Shown here: piece after piece, positions 36,868 through 49,770 of the stretch
Position numbering within the stretch: position 1 is the first letter of the stretch
Layout of the letters: each line of letters begins with the position of its first letter
From: Metopolophium dirhodum
Lineage: Eukaryota; Arthropoda; Insecta; Hemiptera; Aphididae
Reading direction: 5' to 3'
Length of the DNA stretch: 64,000 nucleotides
Assembly: GCF_019925205.1 (NCBI RefSeq)
Contig: NC_083560.1
Location: forward strand, 152,170,758-152,234,757
Position numbers and translations under genes: made by a program
The notes under the pieces: generated by a model
What the model saw: only the letters and a program-made list of their open reading frames with translations
Told to the model about the DNA's origin: nothing
Databases searched by the model: none

Positions 36868-38438
36868 GTTGTTGATGAATAAGACTTCAGACAATTGCAA
36901 ATACATTAGTCATCTATAGATAGATTAGTTGTACGCAAAACTAGAATTTAGAAGACAATAAATACGTTGATATTAACATTATTCATTGTTGGGGTACATC
37001 AATTCAAATTAAAAAAAAAACATAATATGTTGATGAAGAAGACTTCAGACAATTGCAAATACATTTATCCACTATAAATTAACTAGATGTTCAGAAAACT
37101 AGAATTTAGAACTCAATTATTACGTTAATAAAACATTTTTCATTGATGGGGTAAATCATTTCAAATATAAAAAACACATAAGTTGTTGTTGAATAAGACT
37201 TCAGACAATTGCAAATACATTAGTCACCTATAGATAGATTAGTTGTACGCAAAACTAGAATTTAGAAGTCAATAAATACGTTGATATTAACATTATTCAT
37301 TGTTGGCGTACATCATTTCAAATTAAAAAAAAAACATAATATGTTGATGAAGAAGACTTCAGACAATTGCAAATACATTTATCCATTATAAATTAACTAG
37401 ATGTTCAGAAAACTAGAATTTAGAACTCAATTATTACGTTAATAAAACATTTTTCATTGATGGGGTAAATCATTTCAAATAAAAAAAACACATAAGTTGT
37501 TGTTGAATAAGACTTCAGACAATTGCAAATACATTAGTCACCTATAGATAGATTAGTTGTACGCAAAACTAGAATTTAGAAGTCAATAAATACATTGATA
37601 TTAACATTATTCATTGTTGGGGTACATCATTTCAAATTAAAAAAAAAACATAATATGTTGATGAAGAAGACTTCAGACAATTGCAAATACATTTATCCAC
37701 TATAAATTAACTAGATGTTCAGAAAACTAGAATTTAGAACTCAATTATTACGTTAATAAAACATTTTTCATTGATGGGGTAAATCATTTCAAATAAAAAA
37801 AACATATAAGTTGTTGTTGAATAAGACTTCAGACAATTGCAAATACATTAGTCACCTATAGATAGATTAGTTGTACGCAAAACTAGAATTTAGAAGTCAA
37901 TAAATACGTTGATATTAACATTATTCATTGTTGGGGTACATCATTTCAAATTAAAAAAAAAACATAATATGTTGATGAAGAAGACTTCAGACAATTGCAA
38001 ATACATTTATCCACTATAAATTAACTAGATGTTCAGAAAACTAGAATTTAGAACTCAATATTAACGCTTATATGGACAATTTTTAGTCTTGGGTTCCATA
38101 ATTTCAAATTTATAAAAAACATATTAAGTTGATGAATAAGACTTTAGTCAATTGCAAATACATTAGTCACCTATAGATAGATTAGTTGTACGCAAAACTA
38201 GAATTTAGAAGTCAATAAATATTTTGATATTAACATTTTCATTGTTGGGGTACAACATTTCAAATTAAAAAAAAACATAATTTGTTGACGAATAAGACTT
38301 CAGACAATTGCAAATACATTAGTCACCTTTAGTTAGATTAGTTGTACGCAAAACTAGAATTTAGAAGTCAATAATTACGTTAATATTAACGTTATTCATT
38401 GTTGGGTTACATCATTTCAAATTAAAAAAAAAACATTA

Positions 38439-38595
38439 TATGTTGATGAAGAAGACTTCAGACAATTGCAAATACATTTATCCACTATAAATTAACTAGA
38501 TGTTCAGAAAACTAGAATTTAGAATTCAATTATTACGTTAATATTAACATTTTTCATTGATGAGGTAAATCATTTCAAATAAAAAAAACACATAA
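38439..38595 (+). repeat. Monomer type B3 (gaattcaattatt, gatgagg beta, specimen)
   Basis: 157 bp. It is B2-like but has agaattcaattatt, which makes a GAATTC site, and gatgaggtaaatc in the tail. It follows J1 and precedes N. Copies are at about 38,439, 40,326, 55,125, 57,488, 58,591 and 60,795. Confidence 0.9.
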
Positions 38596-38753
38596 GTTGT
38601 TGTTGAATAAGACTTCAGGCAATTGCAAATACATTAGTCACCTATAGATAGATTAGTTGTACGCAAAACTAGAATTTAGAAGTCAATAATTACGTTAATA
38701 TTAACGTTATTCATTGTTGGGGTACATCATTTCAAATTAAAAAAAAAACATAA
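38596..38753 (+). repeat. Monomer type N (palindrome-bearing alpha before K, specimen)
   Basis: 158 bp alpha monomer with caggcaattg here (cagacaattg in many zone-3 copies). It has gaagtcaataattacg followed by the 16-bp palindrome acgttaatattaacgt (38,692-38,707) and ggggtacatc. Its tail usually leads into the gttgttgttaaataag head of K. Fourteen copies seen, the first here. Later copies at 57,645, 58,748 and 60,953 carry gaagtccataatt. Confidence 0.9.
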
Positions 38754-38910
38754 GTTGTTGTTAAATAAGACTTCAGACAATTGAAAATACATTTATCCAC
38801 AATAAATTAACTAGATATTCAGAAAACTAGAATTTAGAACTCAATTATTACGTTAGTCTTAACATTTTTCATTGATGGGGTAAATCATTTCAAATAAAAA
38901 AAACACATAA
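38754..38910 (+). repeat. Monomer type K (gttaaataag beta, first copy)
   Basis: 157 bp. Signatures are gttgttgttaaataag, caattgaaaatac, tccacaataaa, agatattcagaaaactag and gttagtcttaacattt. It always follows N and precedes E (or E2 once). It is the most divergent of the zone-3 beta types and is absent before 38.7 kb. Copies at 57,803, 58,906 and 61,112 have aataaagtaac. Confidence 0.92.
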
Positions 38911-39068
38911 TATGTTGATGAATAAGACTTCAGACAATTGCAAATACATTTATCCACTATACATAAACTAGATGATCAGAAAAACCAGAATTTAAAACTC
39001 AAAAATTACGTTAATATTAACATTTTTCATTGATGGGGTAAATCATTTCAAATAAAAAAAACACATAA
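38911..39068 (+). repeat. Monomer type E2 (E-like with atgttgatgaataag head, first copy)
   Basis: 158 bp. It has the E body (tatacataaac, gatgatcagaaaaacc) but the normal cagacaattg core, tatccac, and an atgttgatgaataag head. In zone 3 it follows O or C1 and precedes Cg. It looks like a mixture of an E/F body with another head. Confidence 0.88.
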
Positions 39069-40955
39069 GTTGTTGTTGAATAAGACTTCAGACAATTGCA
39101 AATACATTAGTCACCTATAGATAGATTAGTTGTACGCAAAACTAGAATTTAGAAGTCAATAAATACGTTGATATTAACATTATTCCTTGTTGGCGTACAT
39201 CATTTCAAATTAAAAAAAAAACATAATATGTTGATGAAGAAGACTTCAGACAATTGCAAATACATTTATCCATTATAAATTAACTAGATGTTCAGAAAAC
39301 TAGAATTTAGAACTCAATTATTACGTTAATAAAACATTTTTCATTGATGGGGTAAATCATTTCAAATAAAAAAAACACATAAGTTGTTGTTGAATAAGAC
39401 TTCAGACAATTGCAAATACATTAGTCACCTATAGATAGATTAGTTGTACGCAAAACTAGAATTTAGAAGTCAATAAATACATTGATATTAACATTATTCA
39501 TTGTTGGGGTACATCATTTCAAATTAAAAAAAAAACATAATATGTTGATGAAGAAGACTTCAGACAATTGCAAATACATTTATCCACTATAAATTAACTA
39601 GATGTTCAGAAAACTAGAATTTAGAACTCAATTATTACGTTAATAAAACATTTTTCATTGATGGGGTAAATCATTTCAAATAAAAAAAACATATAAGTTG
39701 TTGTTGAATAAGACTTCAGACAATTGCAAATACATTAGTCACCTATAGATAGATTAGTTGTACGCAAAACTAGAATTTAGAAGTCAATAAATACGTTGAT
39801 ATTAACATTATTCATTGTTGGGGTACATCATTTCAAATTAAAAAAAAAACATAATATGTTGATGAAGAAGACTTCAGACAATTGCAAATACATTTATCCA
39901 CTATAAATTAACTAGATGTTCAGAAAACTAGAATTTAGAACTCAATATTAACGCTTATATGGACAATTTTTAGTCTTGGGTTCCATAATTTCAAATTTAT
40001 AAAAAACATATTAAGTTGATGAATAAGACTTTAGTCAATTGCAAATACATTAGTCACCTATAGATAGATTAGTTGTACGCAAAACTAGAATTTAGAAGTC
40101 AATAAATATTTTGATATTAACATTTTCATTGTTGGGGTACAACATTTCAAATTAAAAAAAAACATAATTTGTTGACGAATAAGACTTCAGACAATTGTAA
40201 ATACATTAGTCACCTTTAGTTAGATTAGTTGTACGCAAAACTAGAATTTAGAAGTCAATAATTACGTTAATATTAACGTTATTCATTGTTGGGTTACATC
40301 ATTTCAAATTAAAAAAAAAACATTATATGTTGATGAAGAAGACTTCAGACAATTGCAAATACATTTATCCACTATAAATTAACTAGATGATCAGAAAACT
40401 AGAATTTAGAATTCAATTATTACGTTAATATTAACATTTTTCATTGATGAGGTAAATCATTTCAAATAAAAAAAACACATAAGTTGTTGTTGAATAAGAC
40501 TTCAGGCAATTGCAAATACATTAGTCACCTATAGATAGATTAGTTGTACGCAAAACTAGAATTTAGAAGTCAATAATTACGTTAATATTAACGTTATTCA
40601 TTGTTGGGGTACATCATTTCAAATTAAAAAAAAAACATAAGTTGTTGTTAAATAAGACTTCAGACAATTGAAAATACATTTATCCACAATAAATTAACTA
40701 GATATTCAGAAAACTAGAATTTAGAACTCAATTATTACGTTAGTCTTAACATTTTTCATTGATGGGGTAAATCATTTCAAATAAAAAAAACACATAAGTT
40801 GTTGTTGAATAAGACTTCAGGTAATTGCAAATACATTTATCTACTATACATAAACTAGATGATCAGAAAAACCAGAATTTAAAACTCAAAAATTACGTTA
40901 ATATTAACATTTTTCATTGATGGGGTAAATCATTTCAAATAAAAAAAACACATAA

Positions 40956-41113
40956 GTTGTTGATGAATAAGACTTCAGACAATTGCAAATACATTAGTCA
41001 ACTATAGATAGATTAGTTGTACGCAAAACTAGAATTTAGAAGTCAATAAATACGTTGATATTAACATTATTCATTGTTGGCGTACATCATTTCAAATTAA
41101 AAAAAAAACATAA
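40956..41113 (+). repeat. Monomer type A2 (gtcaacta block opener, first copy)
   Basis: 158 bp. It keeps the block-opening head gttgttgatgaataag of type A but has attagtcaactatag and the Cg tail ggcgtacatcatttc. From here on it replaces A as the opener of every block, so the window contains a sharp turnover of the opener. It is followed by Bt in most blocks. Confidence 0.93.
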
Positions 41114-41742
41114 TATGTTGATGAAGAAGACTTCAGACAATTGCAAATACATTTATCCATTATAAATTAACTAGATGTTCAGAAAACTAGAATTTAGAAC
41201 TCAATTATTACGTTAATAAAACATTTTTCATTGATGGGGTAAATCATTTCAAATAAAAAAAACACATAAGTTGTTGTTGAATAAGACTTCAGACAATTGC
41301 AAATACATTAGTCACCTATAGATAGATTAGTTGTACGCAAAACTAGAATTTAGAAGTCAATAATTACGTTAATATTAACGTTATTCATTGTTGGGGTACA
41401 TCATTTCAAATTAAAAAAAAAACATAAGTTGTTGTTAAATAAGACTTCAGACAATTGAAAATACATTTATCCACAATAAATTAACTAGATATTCAGAAAA
41501 CTAGAATTTAGAACTCAATTATTACGTTAGTCTTAACATTTTTCATTGATGGGGTAAATCATTTCAAATAAAAAAAACACATAAGTTGTTGTTGAATAAG
41601 ACTTCAGGTAATTGCAAATACATTTATCTACTATACATAAACTAGATGATCAGAAAAACCAGAATTTAAAACTCAAAAATTACGTTAATATTAACATTTT
41701 TCATTGATGGGGTAAATCATTTCAAATAAAAAAAACACATAA
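40956..41742 (+). repeat. HOR block 26: 5-mer, first A2 block, 787 bp
   Basis: Order A2-Bt-N-K-E. The minimal zone-3 unit. N here has the normal cagacaattg core. Every later block up to 53.9 kb ends in the same N-K-E cassette. Confidence 0.94.
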
Positions 41743-43788
41743 GTTGTTGATGAATAAGACTTCAGACAATTGCAAATACATTAGTCAACTATAGATAGAT
41801 TAGTTGTACGCAAAACTAGAATTTAGAAGTCAATAAATACGTTGATATTAACATTATTCATTGTTGGCGTACATCATTTCAAATTAAAAAAAAAACATAA
41901 TATGTTGATGAAGAAGACTTCAGACAATTGCAAATACATTTATCCATTATAAATTAACTAGATGTTCAGAAAACTAGAATTTAGAACTCAATTATTACGT
42001 TAATAAAACATTTTTCATTGATGGGGTAAATCATTTCAAATAAAAAAAACACATAAGTTGTTGTTGAATAAGACTTCAGACAATTGCAAATACATTAGTC
42101 ACCTATAGATAGATTAGTTGTACGCAAAACTAGAATTTAGAAGTCAATAAATACGTTGATATTAACATTATTCATTGTTGGCGTACATCATTTCAAATTA
42201 AAAAAAAAACATAATATGTTGATGAAGAAGACTTCAGACAATTGCAAATACATTTATCCATTATAAATTAACTAGATGTTCAGAAAACTAGAATTTAGAA
42301 CTCAATTATTACGTTAATAAAACATTTTTCATTGATGGGGTAAATCATTTCAAATAAAAAAAACACATAAGTTGTTGTTGAATAAGACTTCAGACAATTG
42401 CAAATACATTAGTCACCTATAGATAGATTAGTTGTACGCAAAACTAGAATTTAGAAGTCAATAAATACGTTGATACTAACATTATTCATTGTTGGGGTAC
42501 ATCATTTCAAATTAAAAAAAAAACATAATTATGTTGATGAAGAAGACTTCAGACAATTGCAAATACATTTATCCACTATAAATTAACTAGATGTTCAGAA
42601 AACTAGAATTTAGAACTCAATTATTACGTTAATAAAACATTTTTCATTGATGGGGTAAATCATTTCAAATAAAAAAAACACATAAGTTGTTGTTGAATAA
42701 GACTTCAGACAATTGCAAATACATTACTCACCTATAGATAGATTAGTTGTACGCAAAACTAGAATTTAGAAGTCAATAAATACGTTGATATTAACATTAT
42801 TCATTGTTGGGGTACATCATTTCAAATTAAAAAAAAAACATAATATGTTGATGAATAAGACTTCAGACAATTGCAAATACATTTATCCACTATACATAAA
42901 CTAGATGATCAGAAAAACCAGAATTTAAAACTCAAAAATTACGTTAATATTAACATTTTTCATTGATGGGGTAAATCATTTCAAATAAAAAAAACACATA
43001 AGTTGTTGTTGAATAAGACTTCAGACAATTGCAAATACATTAGTCACCTATAGATAGATTAGTTGTACGCAAAACTAGAATTTAGAAGTCAATAAATACG
43101 TTGATATTAACATTATTCATTGTTGGCGTACATCATTTCAAATTAAAAAAAAAACATAATATGTTGATGAAGAAGACTTCAGACAATTGCAAATACATTT
43201 ATCCATTATAAGTTAACTAGATGTTCAGAAAACTAGAATTTAGAACTCAATTATTACGTTAATAAAACATTTTTCATTGATGGGGTAAATCATTTCAAAT
43301 AAAAAAAACACATAAGTTGTTGTTGAATAAGACTTCAGACAATTGCAAATACATTAGTCACCTATAGATAGATTAGTTGTACGCAAAACTAGAATTTAGA
43401 AGTCAATAATTACGTTAATATTAACGTTATTCATTGTTGGGGTACATCTTTTTAAATTAAAAAAAAAACATAAGTTGTTGTTAAATAAGACTTCAGACAA
43501 TTGAAAATACATTTATCCACAATAAATTAACTAGATATTCAGAAAACTAGAATTTAGAACTCAATTATTACGTTAGTCTTAACATTTTTCATTGATGGGG
43601 TAAATCATTTCAAATAAAAAAAACACATAAGTTGTTGTTGAATAAGACTTCAGGTAATTGCAAATACATTTATCTACTATACATAAACTAGATGATCAGA
43701 AAAACCAGAATTTAAAACTCAAAAATTACGTTAATATTAACATTTTTCATTGATGGGGTAAATCATTTCAAATAAAAAAAACACATAA
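41743..43788 (+). repeat. HOR block 27: 13-mer, 2046 bp
   Basis: Order A2-Bt-Cg-Bt-C1-Bx-O-E2-Cg-Bt-N-K-E. Bx is a B1 monomer with the acataattatg head. The second-to-last Bt has ataagtta (about 43,207), shared with block 30, and N has catctttttaaa (about 43,446). Confidence 0.93.
42686..42843 (+). repeat. Monomer type O (acattactcacc alpha, first copy)
   Basis: 158 bp alpha monomer with acattactcacc in place of acattagtcacc. The tail is ggggtac, or ggcgtac at 44,418 and 48,984. It follows a beta monomer whose head has an extra t (acataattatg, here called Bx) and precedes E2, Bt or H. It is confined to about 42.7-56.1 kb. Confidence 0.9.
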
Positions 43789-45204
43789 GTTGTTGATGAA
43801 TAAGACTTCAGACAATTGCAAATACATTAGTCAACTATAGATAGATTAGTTGTACGCAAAACTAGAATTTAGAAGTCAATAAATACGTTGATATTAACAT
43901 TATTCATTGTTGGCGTACATCATTTCAAATTAAAAAAAAAACATAATATGTTGATGAAGAAGACTTCAGACAATTGCAAATACATTTATCCATTATAAAT
44001 TAACTAGATGTTCAGAAAACTAGAATTTAGAACTCAATTATTACGTTAATAAAACATTTTTCATTGATGGGGTAAATCATTTCAAATAAAAAAAACACAT
44101 AAGTTGTTGTTGAATAAGACTTCAGACAATTGCAAATACATTAGTCACCTATAGATAGATTAGTTGTACGCAAAACTAGAATTTAGAAGTCAATAAATAC
44201 GTTGATACTAACATTATTCATTGTTGGGGTACATCATTTCAAATTAAAAAAAAAACATAATTATGTTGATGAAGAAGACTTCAGACAATTGCAAATACAT
44301 TTATCCACTATAAATTAACTAGATGTTCAGAAAACTAGAATTTAGAACTCAATTATTACGTTAATAAAACATTTTTCATTGATGGGGTAAATCATTTCAA
44401 ATAAAAAAAACACATAAGTTGTTGTTGAATAAGACTTCAGACAATTGCAAATACATTACTCACCTATAGATAGATTAGTTGTACGCAAAACTAGAATTTA
44501 GAAGTCAATAAATACGTTGATATTAACATTATTCATTGTTGGCGTACATCATTTCAAATTAAAAAAAAAACATAATATGTTGATGAAGAAGACTTCAGAC
44601 AATTGCAAATACATTTATCCATTATAAATTAACTAGATGTTCAGAAAACTAGAATTTAGAACTCAATTATTACGTTAATAAAACATTTTTCATTGATGGG
44701 GTAAATCATTTCAAATAAAAAAAACACATAAGTTGTTGTTGAATAAGACTTCAGACAATTGCAAATACATTAGTCACCTATAGATAGATTAGTTGTACGC
44801 AAAACTAGAATTTAGAAGTCAATAATTACGTTAATATTAACGTTATTCATTGTTGGGGTACATCATTTCAAATTAAAAAAAAAACATAAGTTGTTGTTAA
44901 ATAAGACTTCAGACAATTGAAAATACATTTATCCACAATAAATTAACTAGATATTCAGAAAACTAGAATTTAGAACTCAATTATTACGTTAGTCTTAACA
45001 TTTTTCATTGATGGGGTAAATCATTTCAAATAAAAAAAACACATAAGTTGTTGTTGAATAAGACTTCAGGTAATTGCAAATACATTTATCTACTATACAT
45101 AAACTAGATGATCAGAAAAACCAGAATTTAAAACTCAAAAATTACGTTAATATTAACATTTTTCATTGATGGGGTAAATCATTTCAAATAAAAAAAACAC
45201 ATAA
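43789..45204 (+). repeat. HOR block 28: 9-mer, 1416 bp
   Basis: Order A2-Bt-C1-Bx-O-Bt-N-K-E. O has the ggcg tail. Same length and order as block 31, 4566 bp downstream. Confidence 0.94.
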
Positions 45205-46936
45205 GTTGTTGATGAATAAGACTTCAGACAATTGCAAATACATTAGTCAACTATAGATAGATTAGTTGTACGCAAAACTAGAATTTAGAAGTCAATAAAT
45301 ACGTTGATATTAACATTATTCATTGTTGGCGTACATCATTTCAAATTAAAAAAAAAACATAATATGTTGATGAAGAAGACTTCAGACAATTGCAAATACA
45401 TTTATCCATTATAAATTAACTAGATGTTCAGAAAACTAGAATTTAGAACTCAATTATTACGTTAATAAAACATTTTTCATTGATGGGGTAAATCATTTCA
45501 AATAAAAAAAACACATAAGTTGTTGTTGAATAAGACTTCAGACAATTGCAAATACATTAGTCACCTATAGATAGATTAGTTGTACGCAAAACTAGAATTT
45601 AGAAGTCAATAAATACGTTGATACTAACATTATTCATTGTTGGGGTACATCATTTCAAATTAAAAAAAAAACATAATTATGTTGATGAAGAAGACTTCAG
45701 ACAATTGCAAATACATTTATCCACTATAAATTAACTAGATGTTCAGAAAACTAGAATTTAGAACTCAATTATTACGTTAATAAAACATTTTTCATTGATG
45801 GGGTAAATCATTTCAAATAAAAAAAACACATAAGTTGTTGTTGAATAAGACTTCAGACAATTGCAAATACATTACTCACCTATAGATAGATTAGTTGTAC
45901 GCAAAACTAGAATTTAGAAGTCAATAAATACGTTGATATTAACATTATTCATTGTTGGGGTACATCATTTCAAATTAAAAAAAAAACATAATATGTTGAT
46001 GAATAAGACTTCAGACAATTGCAAATACATTTATCCACTATACATAAACTAGATGATCAGAAAAACCAGAATTTAAAACTCAAAAATTACGTTAATATTA
46101 ACATTTTTCATTGATGGGGTAAATCATTTCAAATAAAAAAAACACATAAGTTGTTGTTGAATAAGACTTCAGACAATTGCAAATACATTAGTCACCTATA
46201 GATAGATTAGTTGTACGCAAAACTAGAATTTAGAAGTCAATAAATACGTTGATATTAACATTATTCATTGTTGGCGTACATCATTTCAAATTAAAAAAAA
46301 AACATAATATGTTGATGAAGAAGACTTCAGACAATTGCAAGTACATTTATCCATTATAAATTAACTAGATGTTCAGAAAACTAGAATTTAGAACTCAATT
46401 ATTACGTTAATAAAACATTTTTCATTGATGGGGTAAATCATTTCAAATAAAAAAAACACATAAGTTGTTGTTGAATAAGACTTCAGACAATTGCAAATAC
46501 ATTAGTCACCTATAGATAGATTAGTTGTACGCAAAACTAGAATTTAGAAGTCAATAATTACGTTAATATTAACGTTATTCATTGTTGGGGTACATCATTT
46601 CAAATTAAAAAAAAAACATAAGTTGTTGTTAAATAAGACTTCAGACAATTGAAAATACATTTATCCACAATAAATTAACTAGATATTCAGAAAACTAGAA
46701 TTTAGAACTCAATTATTACGTTAGTCTTAACATTTTTCATTGATGGGGTAAATCATTTCAAATAAAAAAAACACATAAGTTGTTGTTGAATAAGACTTCA
46801 GGTAATTGCAAATACATTTATCTACTATACATAAACTAGATGATCAGAAAAACCAGAATTTAAAACTCAAAAATTACGTTAATATTAACATTTTTCATTG
46901 ATGGGGTAAATCATTTCAAATAAAAAAAACACATAA
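45205..46936 (+). repeat. HOR block 29: 11-mer, 1732 bp
   Basis: Order A2-Bt-C1-Bx-O-E2-Cg-Bt-N-K-E. The second Bt carries the private gcaagtac (about 46,339). Same length, order and private mark as block 32. Confidence 0.94.
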
Positions 46937-48354
46937 GTTGTTGATGAATAAGACTTCAGACAATTGCAAATACATTAGTCAACTATAGATAGATTAGTTG
47001 TACGCAAAACTAGAATTTAGAAGTCAATAAATACGTTGATATTAACATTATTCATTGTTGGCGTACATCATTTCAAATTAAAAAAAAAACATAATATGTT
47101 GATGAAGAAGACTTCAGACAATTGCAAATACATTTATCCATTATAAATTAACTAGATGTTCAGAAAACTAGAATTTAGAACTCAATTATTACGTTAATAA
47201 AACATTTTTCATTGATGGGGTAAATCATTTCAAATAAAAAAAACACATAAGTTGTTGTTGAATAAGACTTCAGACAATTGCAAATACATTAGTCACCTAT
47301 AGATAGATTAGTTGTACGCAAAACTAGAATTTAGAAGTCAATAAATACGTTGATACTAACATTATTCATTGTTGGGGTACATCATTTCAAATTAAAAAAA
47401 AAACATAATATGTTGATGAATAAGACTTCAGACAATTGCAAATACATTTATCCACTATACATAAACTAGATGATCAGAAAAACCAGAATTTAAAACTCAA
47501 AAATTACGTTAATATTAACATTTTTCATTGATGGGGTAAATCATTTCAAATAAAAAAAACACATAAGTTGTTGTTGAATAAGACTTCAGACAATTGCAAA
47601 TACATTAGTCACCTATAGATAGATTAGTTGTACGCAAAACTAGAATTTAGAAGTCAATAAATACGTTGATATTAACATTATTCATTGTTGGCGTACATCA
47701 TTTCAAATTAAAAAAAAAACATAATATGTTGATGAAGAAGACTTCAGACAATTGCAAATACATTTATCCATTATAAGTTAACTAGATGTTCAGAAAACTA
47801 GAATTTAGAACTCAATTATTACGTTAATAAAACATTTTTCATTGATGGGGTAAATCATTTCAAATAAAAAAAACACATAAGTTGTTGTTGAATAAGACTT
47901 CAGACAATTGCAAATACATTAGTCACCTATAGATAGATTAGTTGTACGCAAAACTAGAATTTAGAAGTCAATAATTACGTTAATATTAACGTTATTCATT
48001 GTTGGGGTACATCATTTTAAATTAAAAAAAAAAACATAAGTTGTTGTTAAATAAGACTTCAGACAATTGAAAATACATTTATCCACAATAAATTAACTAG
48101 ATATTCAGAAAACTAGAATTTAGAACTCAATTATTACGTTAGTCTTAACATTTTTCATTGATGGGGTAAATCATTTCAAATAAAAAAAACACATAAGTTG
48201 TTGTTGAATAAGACTTCAGGTAATTGCAAATACATTTATCTACTATACATAAACTAGATGATCAGAAAAACCAGAATTTAAAACTCAAAAATTACGTTAA
48301 TATTAACATTTTTCATTGATGGGGTAAATCATTTCAAATAAAAAAAACACATAA
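46937..48354 (+). repeat. HOR block 30: 9-mer, 1418 bp
   Basis: Order A2-Bt-C1-E2-Cg-Bt-N-K-E. It is block 29 minus the Bx-O dimer. Bt has ataagtta and N has catcattttaaa, close to block 27. The A run before K is one base longer. Confidence 0.93.
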
Positions 48355-49770
48355 GTTGTTGATGAATAAGACTTCAGACAATTGCAAATACATTAGTCAA
48401 CTATAGATAGATTAGTTGTACGCAAAACTAGAATTTAGAAGTCAATAAATACGTTGATATTAACATTATTCATTGTTGGCGTACATCATTTCAAATTAAA
48501 AAAAAAACATAATATGTTGATGAAGAAGACTTCAGACAATTGCAAATACATTTATCCATTATAAATTAACTAGATGTTCAGAAAACTAGAATTTAGAACT
48601 CAATTATTACGTTAATAAAACATTTTTCATTGATGGGGTAAATCATTTCAAATAAAAAAAACACATAAGTTGTTGTTGAATAAGACTTCAGACAATTGCA
48701 AATACATTAGTCACCTATAGATAGATTAGTTGTACGCAAAACTAGAATTTAGAAGTCAATAAATACGTTGATACTAACATTATTCATTGTTGGGGTACAT
48801 CATTTCAAATTAAAAAAAAAACATAATTATGTTGATGAAGAAGACTTCAGACAATTGCAAATACATTTATCCACTATAAATTAACTAGATGTTCAGAAAA
48901 CTAGAATTTAGAACTCAATTATTACGTTAATAAAACATTTTTCATTGATGGGGTAAATCATTTCAAATAAAAAAAACACATAAGTTGTTGTTGAATAAGA
49001 CTTCAGACAATTGCAAATACATTACTCACCTATAGATAGATTAGTTGTACGCAAAACTAGAATTTAGAAGTCAATAAATACGTTGATATTAACATTATTC
49101 ATTGTTGGCGTACATCATTTCAAATTAAAAAAAAAACATAATATGTTGATGAAGAAGACTTCAGACAATTGCAAATACATTTATCCATTATAAATTAACT
49201 AGATGTTCAGAAAACTAGAATTTAGAACTCAATTATTACGTTAATAAAACATTTTTCATTGATGGGGTAAATCATTTCAAATAAAAAAAACACATAAGTT
49301 GTTGTTGAATAAGACTTCAGACAATTGCAAATACATTAGTCACCTATAGATAGATTAGTTGTACGCAAAACTAGAATTTAGAAGTCAATAATTACGTTAA
49401 TATTAACGTTATTCATTGTTGGGGTACATCATTTCAAATTAAAAAAAAAACATAAGTTGTTGTTAAATAAGACTTCAGACAATTGAAAATACATTTATCC
49501 ACAATAAATTAACTAGATATTCAGAAAACTAGAATTTAGAACTCAATTATTACGTTAGTCTTAACATTTTTCATTGATGGGGTAAATCATTTCAAATAAA
49601 AAAAACACATAAGTTGTTGTTGAATAAGACTTCAGGTAATTGCAAATACATTTATCTACTATACATAAACTAGATGATCAGAAAAACCAGAATTTAAAAC
49701 TCAAAAATTACGTTAATATTAACATTATTCATTGATGGGGTAAATCATTTCAAATAAAAAAAACACATAA
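48355..49770 (+). repeat. HOR block 31: 9-mer, copy of block 28, 1416 bp
   Basis: Order A2-Bt-C1-Bx-O-Bt-N-K-E, identical in length and type order to block 28. E has a private gttaatattaacattattc (about 49,712-49,730) where others have cattttt. Confidence 0.94.

Larger units (their letters stand above)
36868..40955 (+). repeat. HOR block 25: 26-mer with internal 12-mer duplication, 4088 bp
   Basis: Order A-B followed by two runs of Cg-Bt-C-B1-C1-H-I-J1-B3-N-K, the first ending in E2 and the second in E. The two runs are offset by exactly 1887 bp and both carry the B1 tail acatataag. Differences include gaagacaataaat in A (about 36,953), attccttg (about 39,183), caattgtaaat (about 40,195) and gatgatcagaaaac (about 40,388), the last three in the second run. 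First appearance of K, N, B3 and E2. Confidence 0.94.
37182..40955 (+). repeat. 1887-bp direct duplication inside block 25
   Basis: Twelve monomers (Cg-Bt-C-B1-C1-H-I-J1-B3-N-K-E2/E) occur twice; every anchor pair I checked (37,197/39,084; 38,454/40,341; 38,769/40,656) differs by 1887 bp. Confidence 0.93.
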
